A DNA stretch of 64,000 nt from Neobacillus niacini (GCF_023715415.1 NZ_JAMBOB010000006.1:186001-250000); one strand, 5' to 3'; numbered from the stretch's first letter, positions 16,304-25,176 are shown. Notes: generated by a model from the letters alone, not told the origin. A program made the numbers and translations.

Positions 16304-17125
16304 CTAATTCTCCTCTTTACTGACCATATACGCTTTCTTAACGAGATCAGGTAATGTCCGTTCTTCTATGGTTTCATTTAACCGCTGTGCAATCAATTCA
16401 TACCCTTTATTATTCGGATGAAAGTTATCACTATGCAATAGACTTTCTGTTGGGTTCTGAAACAAATCTTCGATTCCTACAAAGTAAGCATTCTGATAAT
16501 TAGCAACGACACCTTGGCTGGCGACGTTCCAATCGGAAACAATCTGGTCGAGTTCCTTAATATCAGAAAAAAATTGAGAAAATGGATTGTACACCCCAAC
16601 CAACACAATATATGCATCGGGATTTGCACGCATAATACTATTCATGATTTGGTATAAGTTATTAATATATACCTCTTTTTCCTTATCAAAGACAGATAGC
16701 TGTAGATTTGAGATATTATCCTTCACTACTTTCATAATGTCATTGCCGCCAATGGTCAATATGACCAAATCCGCAGTAGAAAGTTTGTCTTTTATCTCAT
16801 CTGTTTGAAGCCTTTTTAATAACTGCGTGGTACGATTCCCTTTTACACCGAAGTTGTAGAAATCAACTTCCTTAATCCCCTTTTCTTCCTCGAGCAAAGT
16901 TCTTAAGTAAGGCAGGTATCCTCCAGTTTTTGTAGTATCGCCAACACCTTCTGTTAAGGAATCACCAGCGGAAATAATGCTTATCTCCTTTGGGATAAAA
17001 TCGGCAGGAACCTCTTCATAAACGACAGCCGTGGCCGTTCGTTCTTTATGCAATTCCAAGCGATCGGATTGACTGCAAGAACTTAAGAAAAAAGTCGAAA
17101 GAATGAGGGTGAGAACTTTTTTCAT
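16304..17125 (-). CDS. ypmR: SGNH/GDSL hydrolase lipoprotein, YpmR-like
   Basis: Surface-exposed lipid-anchored esterase/lipase family protein of about 273 aa. A lipobox LSSCS follows a short hydrophobic signal. Block I is SIISAGDSLTEGVGDT (nucleophile Ser), block III is LTIGGNDIMK (Gly and Asn of SGNH) and the catalytic Asp-x-x-His is in SDNFHPNNKGYE. The start chosen is ATG 17125, with GAGGTGG eight bases upstream; the longer frame begins at GTG 17137. Synteny with Sco and YpmS matches B. subtilis ypmQ-ypmR-ypmS. Physiological substrate unknown. Confidence 0.88.
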   Translation of the reverse strand: MKKVLTLILSTFFLSSCSQSDRLELHKERTATAVVYEEVPADFIPKEISIISAGDSLTEGVGDTTKTGGYLPYLRTLLEEEKGIKEVDFYNFGVKGNRTTQLLKRLQTDEIKDKLSTADLVILTIGGNDIMKVVKDNISNLQLSVFDKEKEVYINNLYQIMNSIMRANPDAYIVLVGVYNPFSQFFSDIKELDQIVSDWNVASQGVVANYQNAYFVGIEDLFQNPTESLLHSDNFHPNNKGYELIAQRLNETIEERTLPDLVKKAYMVSKEEN

Positions 17126-17209
17126 TTTCTTCACCACCTCTTACTAATGATATTATAACATGAAGTAAATAATTCAAAACATGCTAGTCCTTATCCTATA
17201 CTTTTCCAA

Positions 17210-17240
17210 AAAAATAGACCCTCTTAAAAAGGTCTATTGC
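17210..17240 (-). terminator. Terminator of the sco gene
   Basis: Minus-strand stem AATAGACC / GGTCTATT followed by T7, overlapping the sco stop codon. It lies between sco and ypmR, so ypmR probably has some transcription of its own. Confidence 0.8.
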
Positions 17241-17812
17241 AATGCTTTTATATCACTAATCATTTCATCATACGGTACTTCTTGATACCCATCGTAAATT
17301 TTCTTAACCTTTTCATCTGGTCCCACTAAGAAAAAGTATGTCTGGTGAATAACCTGGTCACCTTCTTGTGGTTTTTTTACTAAAGTTTTGAATGTTTCTC
17401 TTGCATAGGTCTCAATAAATTCTTGTGAATACCCCGTTAAGAATGTCCAATTATCATCCTTCAGTCCAAAGTTCGTCGCATACTCTGTGAGTTTTTCGGG
17501 TGTATCTACAGTAGGGTCGACACTAAATGATACAAACTCTACGTTTTCCAACTTTTCGTCCTCGACCATTTTTTGCAGCTTGGTCATGTTTGCCGTCATT
17601 GGCGGACAAACATCTGCGCAATTGGTGAAAATAAAGTCTGCTACCCAAATCTTTCCGTCCAAGTTCTTCTTTTCAAATGGCTTATTTTCTTGTGTCACAG
17701 CTTTAAAATCCTTCACCGGATAATCCAGTGGGTTCTCAATCCCTTTTTGTCCACAAGCTGATAGTATCAGTATACTAATTATGAATAGTAAAAAGTAAAA
17801 TTGATGTTTCAT
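17234..17812 (-). CDS. ypmQ: SCO1/SenC family copper chaperone lipoprotein
   Basis: 192 aa thioredoxin-fold lipoprotein (lipobox LSACG) outside the membrane. The copper/redox motif is FTNCADVCPPMT (CxxxC), and the third ligand His is in QVIHQTYFFLVGP. Known role of BsSco: delivery of copper to or maturation of the CuA centre of cytochrome caa3 oxidase. A cyd bd-type oxidase is also encoded in this window, which does not use CuA. It starts at ATG 17812. Confidence 0.9.
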   Translation of the reverse strand: MKHQFYFLLFIISILILSACGQKGIENPLDYPVKDFKAVTQENKPFEKKNLDGKIWVADFIFTNCADVCPPMTANMTKLQKMVEDEKLENVEFVSFSVDPTVDTPEKLTEYATNFGLKDDNWTFLTGYSQEFIETYARETFKTLVKKPQEGDQVIHQTYFFLVGPDEKVKKIYDGYQEVPYDEMISDIKALQ

Positions 17813-17888
17813 ATAATATCCCCCGTAACCTTTATTCTTTATGTGATTAGTTTAACAAAGATTCGGGAAAGAGGAAAGGAAAGCGCTT

Positions 17889-19043
17889 TTAGTCAATGAC
17901 TCCTGTCTTCACAATGGTATTATCTACGCGCACCTCGAATTTTGCATCCTTATACAATTCTCTCCATTCCTTTTTAGAGAGTGGTTTTTCACGTGAATTA
18001 GCCATATATTCATTCCCAATGCCAATAGGGTCAACCTGTTTCTTTTTGAAAAATTCAAGCAGCTGTTTGATTTGACTTTCCATTTCTTTGTTTATTTTTT
18101 TTTCAATAAACTTGATGTTTTTAGTGGAAGTTAAATCTAGTGGCTCGGTTGCTTCAAGTAAACGAGAATCTAAGGTAACCTCCACTCTAAAAAGAAGTTT
18201 CTCTTTGTCAATCAATTTAATTTTCGCATGGCTTCGAATATTATCAATACTGATAAATAACCTATCGTATACCTCCTTATTTTCTCGGCCTTGATTCTTA
18301 ATAATTTGTTTAAAATGAGAACGGTTAAATCCCAGCTCATGAGTCCCAGATTTATACTTATCATAAAGTACTTTTGCATAAAAGAGCTTGTTACTTGGCA
18401 ATTCACCTACAATACGATCACCTTTAAAGAGAGCTATTCCCGAAATGGTCACGCCTTCACCTTTAAGTTTTAATATTGGCAATACGGGGTCCTTCCCATG
18501 GTCCTGTAAATTATGATTAAATTCATGCAGTGTAGGAGATGTAAGCTGTTCACTTTCAACATTTTGTTTAATTAAATTATATAAATAGGTCCCTAGGTTA
18601 ACCTTAAGTTTACTCTGATCTATATTCACTATCGATAATGCATCGTCGTCTGCAACTGTTAAATAAACCATATTCCCAATTGTAGGATCACGATTTAGAG
18701 CATCAACGAGCTGCGAAAGTCCTCTTTTCGCCAGCTCTTTACTATAAATCACACAACGAAGCTGCCCAGTTACGAGCTTTTGGTCGATTTCAAGATTCTG
18801 CTCTTGTCGTAATGCTTTGCTTGTATGTGATTTAACCGTGATGACCTTTGTCAAATTTTCTGCTAGCGGATCAAACTTATGAACCACGACTGTTCCTTTA
18901 ATTTCATTTTCTTTTTCTAAATCATAACCCTGAGCGGTTATTAGTCCCAATTTCTCCAATTGTTTGGTTTCCACACAACTACACAAGGTCAAGACACATG
19001 CAATATTCACCATGATTAATTTCCATTTATGACGCCTTTGCAT
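17889..19043 (-). CDS. Ger(x)C family spore germination lipoprotein
   Basis: C subunit of a GerA-type nutrient germinant receptor, 384 aa. The N-terminal signal ends in a lipobox LCSC. The domain order is that of Ger(x)C proteins: KQLEKLGLITAQGYDLEKE, SHTSKALRQEQNLEID, GVTISGIALFKGDRIVGEL and a C-terminal domain including DPIGIGNEYM. It starts at ATG 19043 with GGAGAAATA upstream and overlaps the B-subunit gene by 17 bp. The protein is expected on the outer face of the spore inner membrane. Which germinant it responds to cannot be told. Confidence 0.92.
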   Translation of the reverse strand: MQRRHKWKLIMVNIACVLTLCSCVETKQLEKLGLITAQGYDLEKENEIKGTVVVHKFDPLAENLTKVITVKSHTSKALRQEQNLEIDQKLVTGQLRCVIYSKELAKRGLSQLVDALNRDPTIGNMVYLTVADDDALSIVNIDQSKLKVNLGTYLYNLIKQNVESEQLTSPTLHEFNHNLQDHGKDPVLPILKLKGEGVTISGIALFKGDRIVGELPSNKLFYAKVLYDKYKSGTHELGFNRSHFKQIIKNQGRENKEVYDRLFISIDNIRSHAKIKLIDKEKLLFRVEVTLDSRLLEATEPLDLTSTKNIKFIEKKINKEMESQIKQLLEFFKKKQVDPIGIGNEYMANSREKPLSKKEWRELYKDAKFEVRVDNTIVKTGVID

Positions 19044-20148
19044 GACTATTTCTCCTCTTTGTCCACCATTTTTTCACAAGGACAATAATAGATAGAAACA
19101 CAGGATAGCATATCACAGCATAGAACCCTGATTTTGCAACCAAATCTGTCACCATATTCATTTGATATCTTGCTTGTATGAAAAAGGTTGCCCCAAAAGC
19201 CAGGATGGCAAAAACCCAGACTCCCGTTTTCTGCTTTCTCTTTAGCACTCTCGAAAACCCTTTTGATGCTGCCCACAAATAGAGGCACATATTAGGTAAA
19301 ATAATTAACATCCAAAAAGATACAGCGATAAATTCAAATCGCTCTAGATTGGGAAGACGGACAATTTTAAACATGGATAGTACGGGCCAGATTGTGGCTT
19401 TTAAGCTATCCCCGGCAAAAAACACAATCGAAATAAGTGTCACAAAAGCCGAGAGGAAGGTGGTATACATATTGGCAATTTGAACATACTTCATGCTTTT
19501 TTTCTTTTCCCTAACATAGGGATAAACAAACATGATTAATTCAAAACCCATCATGGAAAGGGTGGTACTTTTTGCTCCTTTAAGGAGTTCCCCAAAACCA
19601 ATATTCATAATGGGAAATAAATGACTGAAATCAGCATACCGTAACGGAACAAATGCAACCACTAGAATCCACATCGTACCAACGACAGAAAGAAACGCAA
19701 CTCCTACTATAATTCTGATTCCACCAAATACTGCATACACTGTCAAAAAGATAAGAACGAGAGCAAGCTGCCAGGTTGCTAAGTTAGGAAATATCCATAC
19801 TTGAACAATTTCAATATAATTCATAAAAATAATAAAAAAACTGCCAACCATGTATAGCATGTAAATGATGCTAAGTGAATTCCCTACCCATTTCCCAAAT
19901 ACATCTACATGGATACCATACAAATCAGCACTATCGTATTGCTTAAGCATCGTTATTATAAACCATAGAACAATAGAAGTAAGGACTCCCGCTACCAAAA
20001 CTGAAATCCATGCGTCATGTTTTGCTTCTAAGAACACAATTCTTGGCAGCCCTACAATTCCTACCCCAGTTTGCACGCCATGTATGACGAAAAATAAAAG
20101 ATAAGCGCTAAAAAGTATTCCTTCCTTTGGATGTAAATTCACATTCAT
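19027..20148 (-). CDS. GerAB-type spore germination permease
   Basis: B subunit of a GerA-type receptor, 373 aa, about ten membrane helices of the amino acid/polyamine/organocation transporter fold. Typical features are the first helix LFSAYLLFFVIHGVQTGVGI, then LPRIVFLEAKHDAWIS, the late helix FEFIAVSFWMLIILPNM and the short basic C-terminus. It starts at ATG 20148 after AGGAGCGGTC. B subunits bind the germinant in studied receptors. Middle gene of the A-B-C operon. Confidence 0.92.
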   Translation of the reverse strand: MNVNLHPKEGILFSAYLLFFVIHGVQTGVGIVGLPRIVFLEAKHDAWISVLVAGVLTSIVLWFIITMLKQYDSADLYGIHVDVFGKWVGNSLSIIYMLYMVGSFFIIFMNYIEIVQVWIFPNLATWQLALVLIFLTVYAVFGGIRIIVGVAFLSVVGTMWILVVAFVPLRYADFSHLFPIMNIGFGELLKGAKSTTLSMMGFELIMFVYPYVREKKKSMKYVQIANMYTTFLSAFVTLISIVFFAGDSLKATIWPVLSMFKIVRLPNLERFEFIAVSFWMLIILPNMCLYLWAASKGFSRVLKRKQKTGVWVFAILAFGATFFIQARYQMNMVTDLVAKSGFYAVICYPVFLSIIVLVKKWWTKRRNSHAKAS

Positions 20149-20160
20149 TTTTGACCGCTC

Positions 20161-21678
20161 CTATTCATCTACATCCTTTTTCTCTTTCGCTTTTTTTGCC
20201 GAATATCTCTCTTTATCTTCAGGCTGGTTTGTTACAGGACGGTAGGAAAGAAATTGACTCGGAAATCGAAATATACTATACCCCAAATCCTTCAAGTTCA
20301 AAGGATAGATTGGTGCAAGATAGGGCCTGCCTAATGTATCCAATTTCAAAAGGTGAATGATGAAAAAACAAAATGCGACCATAATTCCAATCCCCCCCCA
20401 AAAGCCAGCCATTAGTATGATGGGAAAGCGAATAATCCGGATGGCTGTACCCATCAAATAACTAGGAGTCGTAAATGAGCCCAGGGCACTTAATGCAATA
20501 ATAATGATCAAAATATTACTTGTAAATCCTGCTTCTACCGCCGCTTGTCCGATAACGATACCGCCTACGATACCCATCGTCTGACCGACCTTTGTTGGCA
20601 GCCTTGCTCCGGCCTCACGTAATAATTCAATAACAAATTCAAGAAGAAAGGCTTCAAAGACCGGTGGAAATGGTACATTCGACCTTGATTGACCCAATGA
20701 CACAAGTAATGGTGATGGAATAACTTCATAATGATAGGTCAGAACTGCTACATAAGCTGGAGTCAATAGTACGGATAAAAAGGTGGCTACTAAGCGTAAA
20801 ATCCGTAAGAAAAATCCCATATTCCAACGCATATAGACATCTTCAGTTGATTCAAAAAAAGTAAAAAAAGGTGTTGGACCATAAAGGGCATCTGGACTAC
20901 GGTCCATTAAGACGGCAACCCTTCCAGACATTAATGCAAGTGTAATCCGGTCAGGAAGCTCGGTTGTCATCAATTGGGGGAAAACAGACCAGCTGTTCCC
21001 TTCAATCAACTGGCCAAGCACTGTGGTCCCTTGCACATGATCAATCTCTAGTTGACTCACTCTTTGTCTGAATGTGTTAATATTTGCTTCATCAGCAATG
21101 CCCTTTATATAAACGAGTTTGGCACTCGTTTTTGACCTGGTTCCAATTGCTAAATCTTCCATACATAAATTGGGATCTTTAATATTGTTCCTGATTATGT
21201 TGACATTCCCGAGGAGTGATTCGGTAAACGCAATTTTCGGACCAAATACAAGTGATTCCGTTTCTGCATGTGATAAACTTCTTTCTACCGTATTACTTAA
21301 ATTGGCTAGAAAACCGAATGGTTCTCCTTCCGAATAAATGTACGTTTTCCCATCGATTAAGGCCATAACAATTTCATTTAATTGATTAGCCCCTGTTAAA
21401 TCAGTTATTGGAAGAATTTGTGCGAGCTCCTCCACACTCCAGCCTGATTGTGTATTCTCTTGAATTGGCTTTAGAATGTAATCATCCACACCCGTTTTAT
21501 CGATCAGGCTGCTCACAAAACAAATTACTATTTTTTTATCATTTCTTTTTAAGGTTCGAAACATTAAGTCTGAACATGCAACTAGTTCTTTTTTTAATTG
21601 TTCCTTTAATTCATCAATTTGTAAGCTATGTGCCTTCTCTCCTTCGGGCGTTTTCTTACCTGACATCCATTTAAACAT
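20161..21678 (-). CDS. GerAA-type spore germination protein
   Basis: A subunit of the germinant receptor, about 505 aa. A hydrophilic N-terminal domain (residues 1-240) holds GTRSKTSAKLVYIKGIADE, followed by GRVAVLMDRSPDALYGPTPF and five or so membrane helices, including FPPVFEAFLLEFVIELLREAG and LPTKVGQTMGIVGGIVIGQAAV, all hallmark GerA blocks. The start chosen is ATG 21678 (MFKWMSGKK), six bases after AAAGGTG; the longer frame starts with GTG 21687. First gene of the receptor operon. I could not find a convincing SigG promoter in the 100 bp upstream. Confidence 0.92.
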   Translation of the reverse strand: MFKWMSGKKTPEGEKAHSLQIDELKEQLKKELVACSDLMFRTLKRNDKKIVICFVSSLIDKTGVDDYILKPIQENTQSGWSVEELAQILPITDLTGANQLNEIVMALIDGKTYIYSEGEPFGFLANLSNTVERSLSHAETESLVFGPKIAFTESLLGNVNIIRNNIKDPNLCMEDLAIGTRSKTSAKLVYIKGIADEANINTFRQRVSQLEIDHVQGTTVLGQLIEGNSWSVFPQLMTTELPDRITLALMSGRVAVLMDRSPDALYGPTPFFTFFESTEDVYMRWNMGFFLRILRLVATFLSVLLTPAYVAVLTYHYEVIPSPLLVSLGQSRSNVPFPPVFEAFLLEFVIELLREAGARLPTKVGQTMGIVGGIVIGQAAVEAGFTSNILIIIIALSALGSFTTPSYLMGTAIRIIRFPIILMAGFWGGIGIMVAFCFFIIHLLKLDTLGRPYLAPIYPLNLKDLGYSIFRFPSQFLSYRPVTNQPEDKERYSAKKAKEKKDVDE

Positions 21679-21783
21679 TGGCAGCACCTTTGAAAAATCA
21701 ATTTTTTATAGCTTTACCAAATATTCTATTTTTACCCAAAATCGACTCTGCACAGATAAAGCAATAGACATCATGCAATATGG

Positions 21784-21829
21784 TTTATTGAATAGAGAAG
21801 TTATGGTATCATGAATGAGTATTCATTCA
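21784..21829 (+). promoter_or_regulatory. FadR (YsiA)-type operator and weak promoter before the MBL hydrolase
   Basis: TGAATGAGTATTCATTCA at 21812-21829 is an exact fit to the B. subtilis FadR operator TGAATGAnTAnTCATTCA. It begins directly after a possible -10 TATCAT (21806-21811; -35 TTTATT at 21784, 16 bp away), so binding would block transcription of the downstream hydrolase. FadR controls fatty-acid degradation genes and is relieved by long-chain acyl-CoA. Confidence 0.72.
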
Positions 21830-21873
21830 GTAAGACGGAATATTATGATAAGTAAAAATTGAGGTGAGAAGTG

Positions 21874-22761
21874 ATGAAGCGCTTTGGTCCAATTATGATT
21901 ATTGAAGGAGCTAATAATAGTAAGGTTCCTTTTTCAAGGAGCTTGTATATTAATAGTAAAGATAAGGTACTGATTGATACCGGTGCAGACCCCGCAGAGC
22001 TACTTGCATTAAATGAAGAATATGGAGTGGAATTGGTGGTGAACACTCATTACCATCCAGATCATACATTGCATAACCATTTGTTTCAGGATACTGAAAA
22101 ATGGATAAATCCATTGGAGTTTGAAACCATTCAATCCATTGAAGGAATTGCGAAAGGAAACGGAGTCTACCAGGAATGGGGTCCTGAAGGTGTAGAAGCC
22201 TTGCAAAAGCTCATGCCAAGGAAATGGGTCCAAAACCTCGGAGAAATTTCTGGAACGTATCAATACGATGAAGAATACAATTTTGGTGGTGTAAAGGTAA
22301 ACTTTCTACATACACCCGGGCATACAAAAGGATATACCTCTCCCTATTTTCCGGAACTAGGCGTTGTCTATGTCGGTGATTTCGATATGACCACCTTTGG
22401 ACCATGGTACTTTGGAACCGATGGGGATATTGATGAATTTATTGCATCTAGTAAACTTTTATTAGAATTGGATGCTGAAACCTATATTACTGGTCATCAA
22501 AAAGGAGTTTTTGCAAGACAGGAATTTGTAGGTGCAATGAAAAATTTTATTGGGATGATTGATCAGCGTGACGAATTGATTGAAAAGTATGTGCGTCAAG
22601 GGATGAATTTTGAAGAAATAACCAATATCGGAATTTTTTATCCAAAAAAAAAACTTGATGTGTTGATTCTGAAGACGTGGGAACGGAGCGGGATTCGCAA
22701 GCACTTGCAGCGGCTTGGGTTTTCAGTACATGGTTCTGAGATACAGTTAGTTAACAAATGA
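21874..22761 (+). CDS. MBL-fold metallo-hydrolase
   Basis: 295-aa metallo-beta-lactamase-fold protein. The metal-binding motif is NTHYHPDHTLHNH; later ligands are LHTPGHTKG (His), VYVGDFDM (Asp) and ITGHQKG (His). The C-terminal 70 residues form a helical extension (DQRDELIEKYVRQGMNFEEI). It starts at ATG 21874 after GAGGTGAG. Similar MBL proteins hydrolyse thioesters, lactones or phosphodiesters; none can be chosen from sequence. The FadR-type operator just upstream links it to fatty-acid catabolism, suggesting an acyl substrate (inference). Confidence 0.85.
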   Translation: MKRFGPIMIIEGANNSKVPFSRSLYINSKDKVLIDTGADPAELLALNEEYGVELVVNTHYHPDHTLHNHLFQDTEKWINPLEFETIQSIEGIAKGNGVYQEWGPEGVEALQKLMPRKWVQNLGEISGTYQYDEEYNFGGVKVNFLHTPGHTKGYTSPYFPELGVVYVGDFDMTTFGPWYFGTDGDIDEFIASSKLLLELDAETYITGHQKGVFARQEFVGAMKNFIGMIDQRDELIEKYVRQGMNFEEITNIGIFYPKKKLDVLILKTWERSGIRKHLQRLGFSVHGSEIQLVNK

Positions 22762-22792
22762 GGATGGTGCAGGCTGCACCATCCTCATTTTA
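22760..22792 (+). terminator. Terminator of the MBL hydrolase gene
   Basis: Perfect 12-bp stem GAGGATGGTGCA / TGCACCATCCTC followed by ATTTTATT, between the hydrolase and the converging degV gene. Confidence 0.85.
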
Positions 22793-23632
22793 TTCATAGT
22801 AGTACATGATTGCAATCGTACCTGGTCCTGTATGGGTACTGATTGTTGGACCAGTCTGATCAACAGAAATATCGGTGTAGCCTGTTAATTCAATGATAGA
22901 GTCTTTTAATTTTGTAGCCAATTCAAGTGCATCTGCATGAACAATGCCCACGCGTTTGACAGTCTTTGCCTTTACATCCTCTACAAATTGCTTGGTGAGC
23001 CATTTAACTACTTGTGAATGACTGCGGACCTTTGCGACTGGATTGTATTCGGCACCTTCTAGTGAGGCAATCGGCTTAATATTGAGTAAGGAACCAATGA
23101 AGGCCTTCCCTTTCCCAATCCGTCCGCCTTTCACCATATTCTCTAATGTATCTATCATAATATATAGCTTCGAGTTTTGGCGGACAGTATCGAGGCGGTT
23201 GAGGATTTCCTCAACACTTTTACCCTGCTTCGCCATTTCCGCCGCTTCTCGAACCTGGAACTGAAGGGCAATCGAAATAAACTCAGAGTCAACCACACTT
23301 ACCTTGGTCTTCGTCATTTGCGCAGCGCTTTCAGCAGATCGAATTGTCCCGCTCATTTTACCTGTCATATGTATAGAAATCACTTCATAGCCTTCTTCCC
23401 CAAGTCGGTCATACACTTCAAGGAAGGTTCCAGCGGAAGGCTGCGAACTTTTCGGTAAATCCTTTAAGCCCTTCATCGTTTCCATAAATTCAGCAGGTTG
23501 AATTTCTACACGGTCTAAATAGGTTTCTCCATTTATCGTTACGGATAACGGCACAACCACAACACCTAATTGGTCAGCCTGTTCTTTTGTCATATCCATC
23601 GTTGAATCCGTGACAATCTTAATCTTGCTCAT
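22790..23632 (-). CDS. DegV family fatty-acid-binding protein
   Basis: 280 aa. N-terminal IVTDSTMDMT (the T/S that contacts the fatty acid head group), then KSSQPSAGTFLEVYDRL, ISIHMTGKMSGTIRSA and the C-terminal DISVDQTGPTISTHTGPG, the DegV fold. Known: DegV/FakB proteins bind a single fatty acid and some present it to the kinase FakA. It starts at ATG 23632. Its neighbour has a FadR-type operator, so two lipid-linked genes converge here. A second DegV paralogue is at 49108-49956. Confidence 0.9.
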   Translation of the reverse strand: MSKIKIVTDSTMDMTKEQADQLGVVVVPLSVTINGETYLDRVEIQPAEFMETMKGLKDLPKSSQPSAGTFLEVYDRLGEEGYEVISIHMTGKMSGTIRSAESAAQMTKTKVSVVDSEFISIALQFQVREAAEMAKQGKSVEEILNRLDTVRQNSKLYIMIDTLENMVKGGRIGKGKAFIGSLLNIKPIASLEGAEYNPVAKVRSHSQVVKWLTKQFVEDVKAKTVKRVGIVHADALELATKLKDSIIELTGYTDISVDQTGPTISTHTGPGTIAIMYYYE

Positions 23633-23726
23633 TTACTCACATCCTAAGGAATTCTCCATTGTATTATACATGTTCCCTAATCTTAATGATATAATTTCCC
23701 TATTTTCATGAAAATATTGTGTAAAA

Positions 23727-23757
23727 TAAAAGAACACCGGAAATCCGATGTTCGAAA
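23727..23757 (-). terminator. Terminator of ypmP
   Basis: Minus-strand stem GAACA-CGG / CCG-TGTTC (23732-23753) followed by TTTTATTTT. Confidence 0.75.
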
Positions 23758-23761
23758 GGTA

Positions 23762-24013
23762 TTAAGCGTTATTCTTTAATTCATCTACTTTAAACAGTGC
23801 TTCATAATCAGGCCATTTCATAACCTTTTTCAAATACTCTTTGAACGAATAGCATTTTTTCGGTTTCTTTTCCTGATAAATCGCAGTAATAAATTTTTGT
23901 AAACGGACTTGGATCATAAATTTATAAGTGCTACCTTCCTCCAATACAGGAATATCCATGACTTTAACCTTCTGTCCAACAACATTTTTGAACTCTAGGC
24001 TTTTGAATAACAA
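23762..24013 (-). CDS. ypmP: YpmP family (DUF2535) protein, 83 aa
   Basis: Small protein with the conserved family text LLFKSLEFKNVVGQKVKV, DIPVLEEGSTYKFMIQVRLQ and KKCYSFKEYLKKVMKWPDYE. I choose TTG 24013 as start because AGAGGA stands about eight bases upstream and the resulting length of 83 aa equals B. subtilis YpmP as I recall it; the longest frame would begin at 24055. Function unknown. Its place beside Sco/ypmR/ypmS/DegV repeats the B. subtilis ypm neighbourhood. Confidence 0.82.
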   Translation of the reverse strand: MLFKSLEFKNVVGQKVKVMDIPVLEEGSTYKFMIQVRLQKFITAIYQEKKPKKCYSFKEYLKKVMKWPDYEALFKVDELKNNA

Positions 24014-24055
24014 AATATCAATCCTCTTTTTCACCCGTTTGTATATATTATACAC

Positions 24056-24497
24056 CTAAAGGGACTCGAAATGTGTCTAAATCTGTTTGGATTGAAAAAT
24101 AATTATGAATATTTATTGAAATATTTTAGATGGAGGAATGAAAACGGGTCATTTGTTGGATGACCTGTTTTTATTGAAATGTTATATATGTATACTTATT
24201 AATCTTGGGGTTATCTACGGGGATTTATTTATAATTATATATAATTGATGTTTATTCATGCGAGTTTTGAACATCCTGAAGCTTTACGTCAGTAAGGTCA
24301 GTGCAGCAAGAAGGACAAAGCCATCATCCAGAATAATAGCAGCTAAAAGAAGATCTACAGTATTTCGGGCAGAGTTTTTTTTACATTAAGAACAACTCCA
24401 TTCAACTCTATTTCTAAACATATATAGAACATTTGTAAAATATGTATCTTAATAAAATTAGACCCTGATTTTCAACTTTCGAAAAATCAAGGTCCAT
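24056..24497. other. Intergenic region without a recognisable gene
   Basis: About 440 bp, very AT-rich. It contains a free-standing hairpin AAAACGGGTCA / TGACCTGTTTT (24141-24171) that could terminate on either strand but serves no visible gene, and a more GC-balanced patch at 24245-24385. On the minus strand that patch reads as about 33 codons (LLLAAIILDDGFVLLAALTLL) with no start codon, which looks like the tail of a decayed gene. Confidence 0.5.
24461..24496 (-). terminator. Terminator of the matrix operon
   Basis: Minus-strand stem GACC-TGATTTT / AAAATCA-GGTC followed by TAATTTTATT, two bases after the last gene of the tapA operon. Confidence 0.7.
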
Positions 24498-25097
24498 CTA
24501 AACTTGTTTATCTAGCCTATTCCTCCTCTTAATGAAAAACTGAAGTGTAGAGCCAGTTAGAACTAACACTGCGCCCACTACTAAAATATTAAACATATCA
24601 GATCCTGTGTTTGGAAGCTTGGGTCCGTCTGCGGGGAGGATGCCGCCTAGAGTGCCTTCCACATATAGTTTAATTTGAAACTCACATTCTAATCCTTGAA
24701 ACTCATTTCCTAACTCCATCGGCATTTTAATAAAAAAAGTAAGCTTCTCACTTTGTTTACTTTTTAATAATCTTGGAGATAGTTTGTCAAATTCAAACAA
24801 TTTACCTTGATAAATTGGTCCATTTTTATCTTCAACAATTAAATCTAATTTATTGTAGAAGATTTCTGATCCGGAAAGGAACTTGCTTGAGGCGACATAG
24901 TTAAAATCCTGTTTTCCATTATTTCCAATAGATAGATTACGAGTAACAGAATCTCCTGGTTTCATATTTGTTAAGTCGAAAAGAACTTTTCCAGGGTTTG
25001 TTGTGAGATCAATCTCGTTATGGTTTATCTCTCCATACGATTGTGTTGGAATAAGTAATAAGAAAAATATTGTTATGAATAAAATTTTTCTTTTCAT
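24498..25097 (-). CDS. LPXTG-anchored TasA/camelysin-like surface protein
   Basis: 199 aa. An N-terminal signal peptide (FITIFFLLLIPTQSYG) is followed by a TasA/CalY-type beta domain whose key text is VLFDLTNMKPGDSVTRNLSI, then a C-terminal sorting signal LPNTG, a hydrophobic stretch and a basic tail FIKRRNR. It should be exported and linked to peptidoglycan by sortase. The NMKPGD motif is shared with TasA next door and with the truncated gene at 28272. It lies last in the tapA-sipW-tasA cluster, behind a hairpin. Inference: an anchor or cap that attaches TasA-type fibres to the wall. No sortase gene is in the window. Confidence 0.85.
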   Translation of the reverse strand: MKRKILFITIFFLLLIPTQSYGEINHNEIDLTTNPGKVLFDLTNMKPGDSVTRNLSIGNNGKQDFNYVASSKFLSGSEIFYNKLDLIVEDKNGPIYQGKLFEFDKLSPRLLKSKQSEKLTFFIKMPMELGNEFQGLECEFQIKLYVEGTLGGILPADGPKLPNTGSDMFNILVVGAVLVLTGSTLQFFIKRRNRLDKQV

Positions 25098-25126
25098 AAG
25101 ATACCTCTTTATCTTTAAAAATATAT

Positions 25127-25153
25127 AGAAAAGGTGGTAAGCCCACCTTTTCT
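25127..25153 (-). terminator. Hairpin between tasA and the LPXTG gene
   Basis: Minus-strand stem AGAAAAGGTGG / CCACCTTTTCT with a short loop. It lies 24 bp after the tasA stop and could reduce expression of the anchored protein relative to tasA. Confidence 0.65.
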
Positions 25154-25176
25154 ATACTTTTAAAAATTATTGTAGA

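Noticed and set aside
21688-21790. SigG promoter for the gerA-type operon
   Set aside because: Some TGCAT- and GAATA-like words exist, but none has a CATnnTA-type -10 at 17-18 bp.
24245-24380. 43-aa plus-strand ORF starting ATG 24259
   Set aside because: No SD, no recognisable protein pattern and no promoter; the other strand looks more coding-like but lacks a start.
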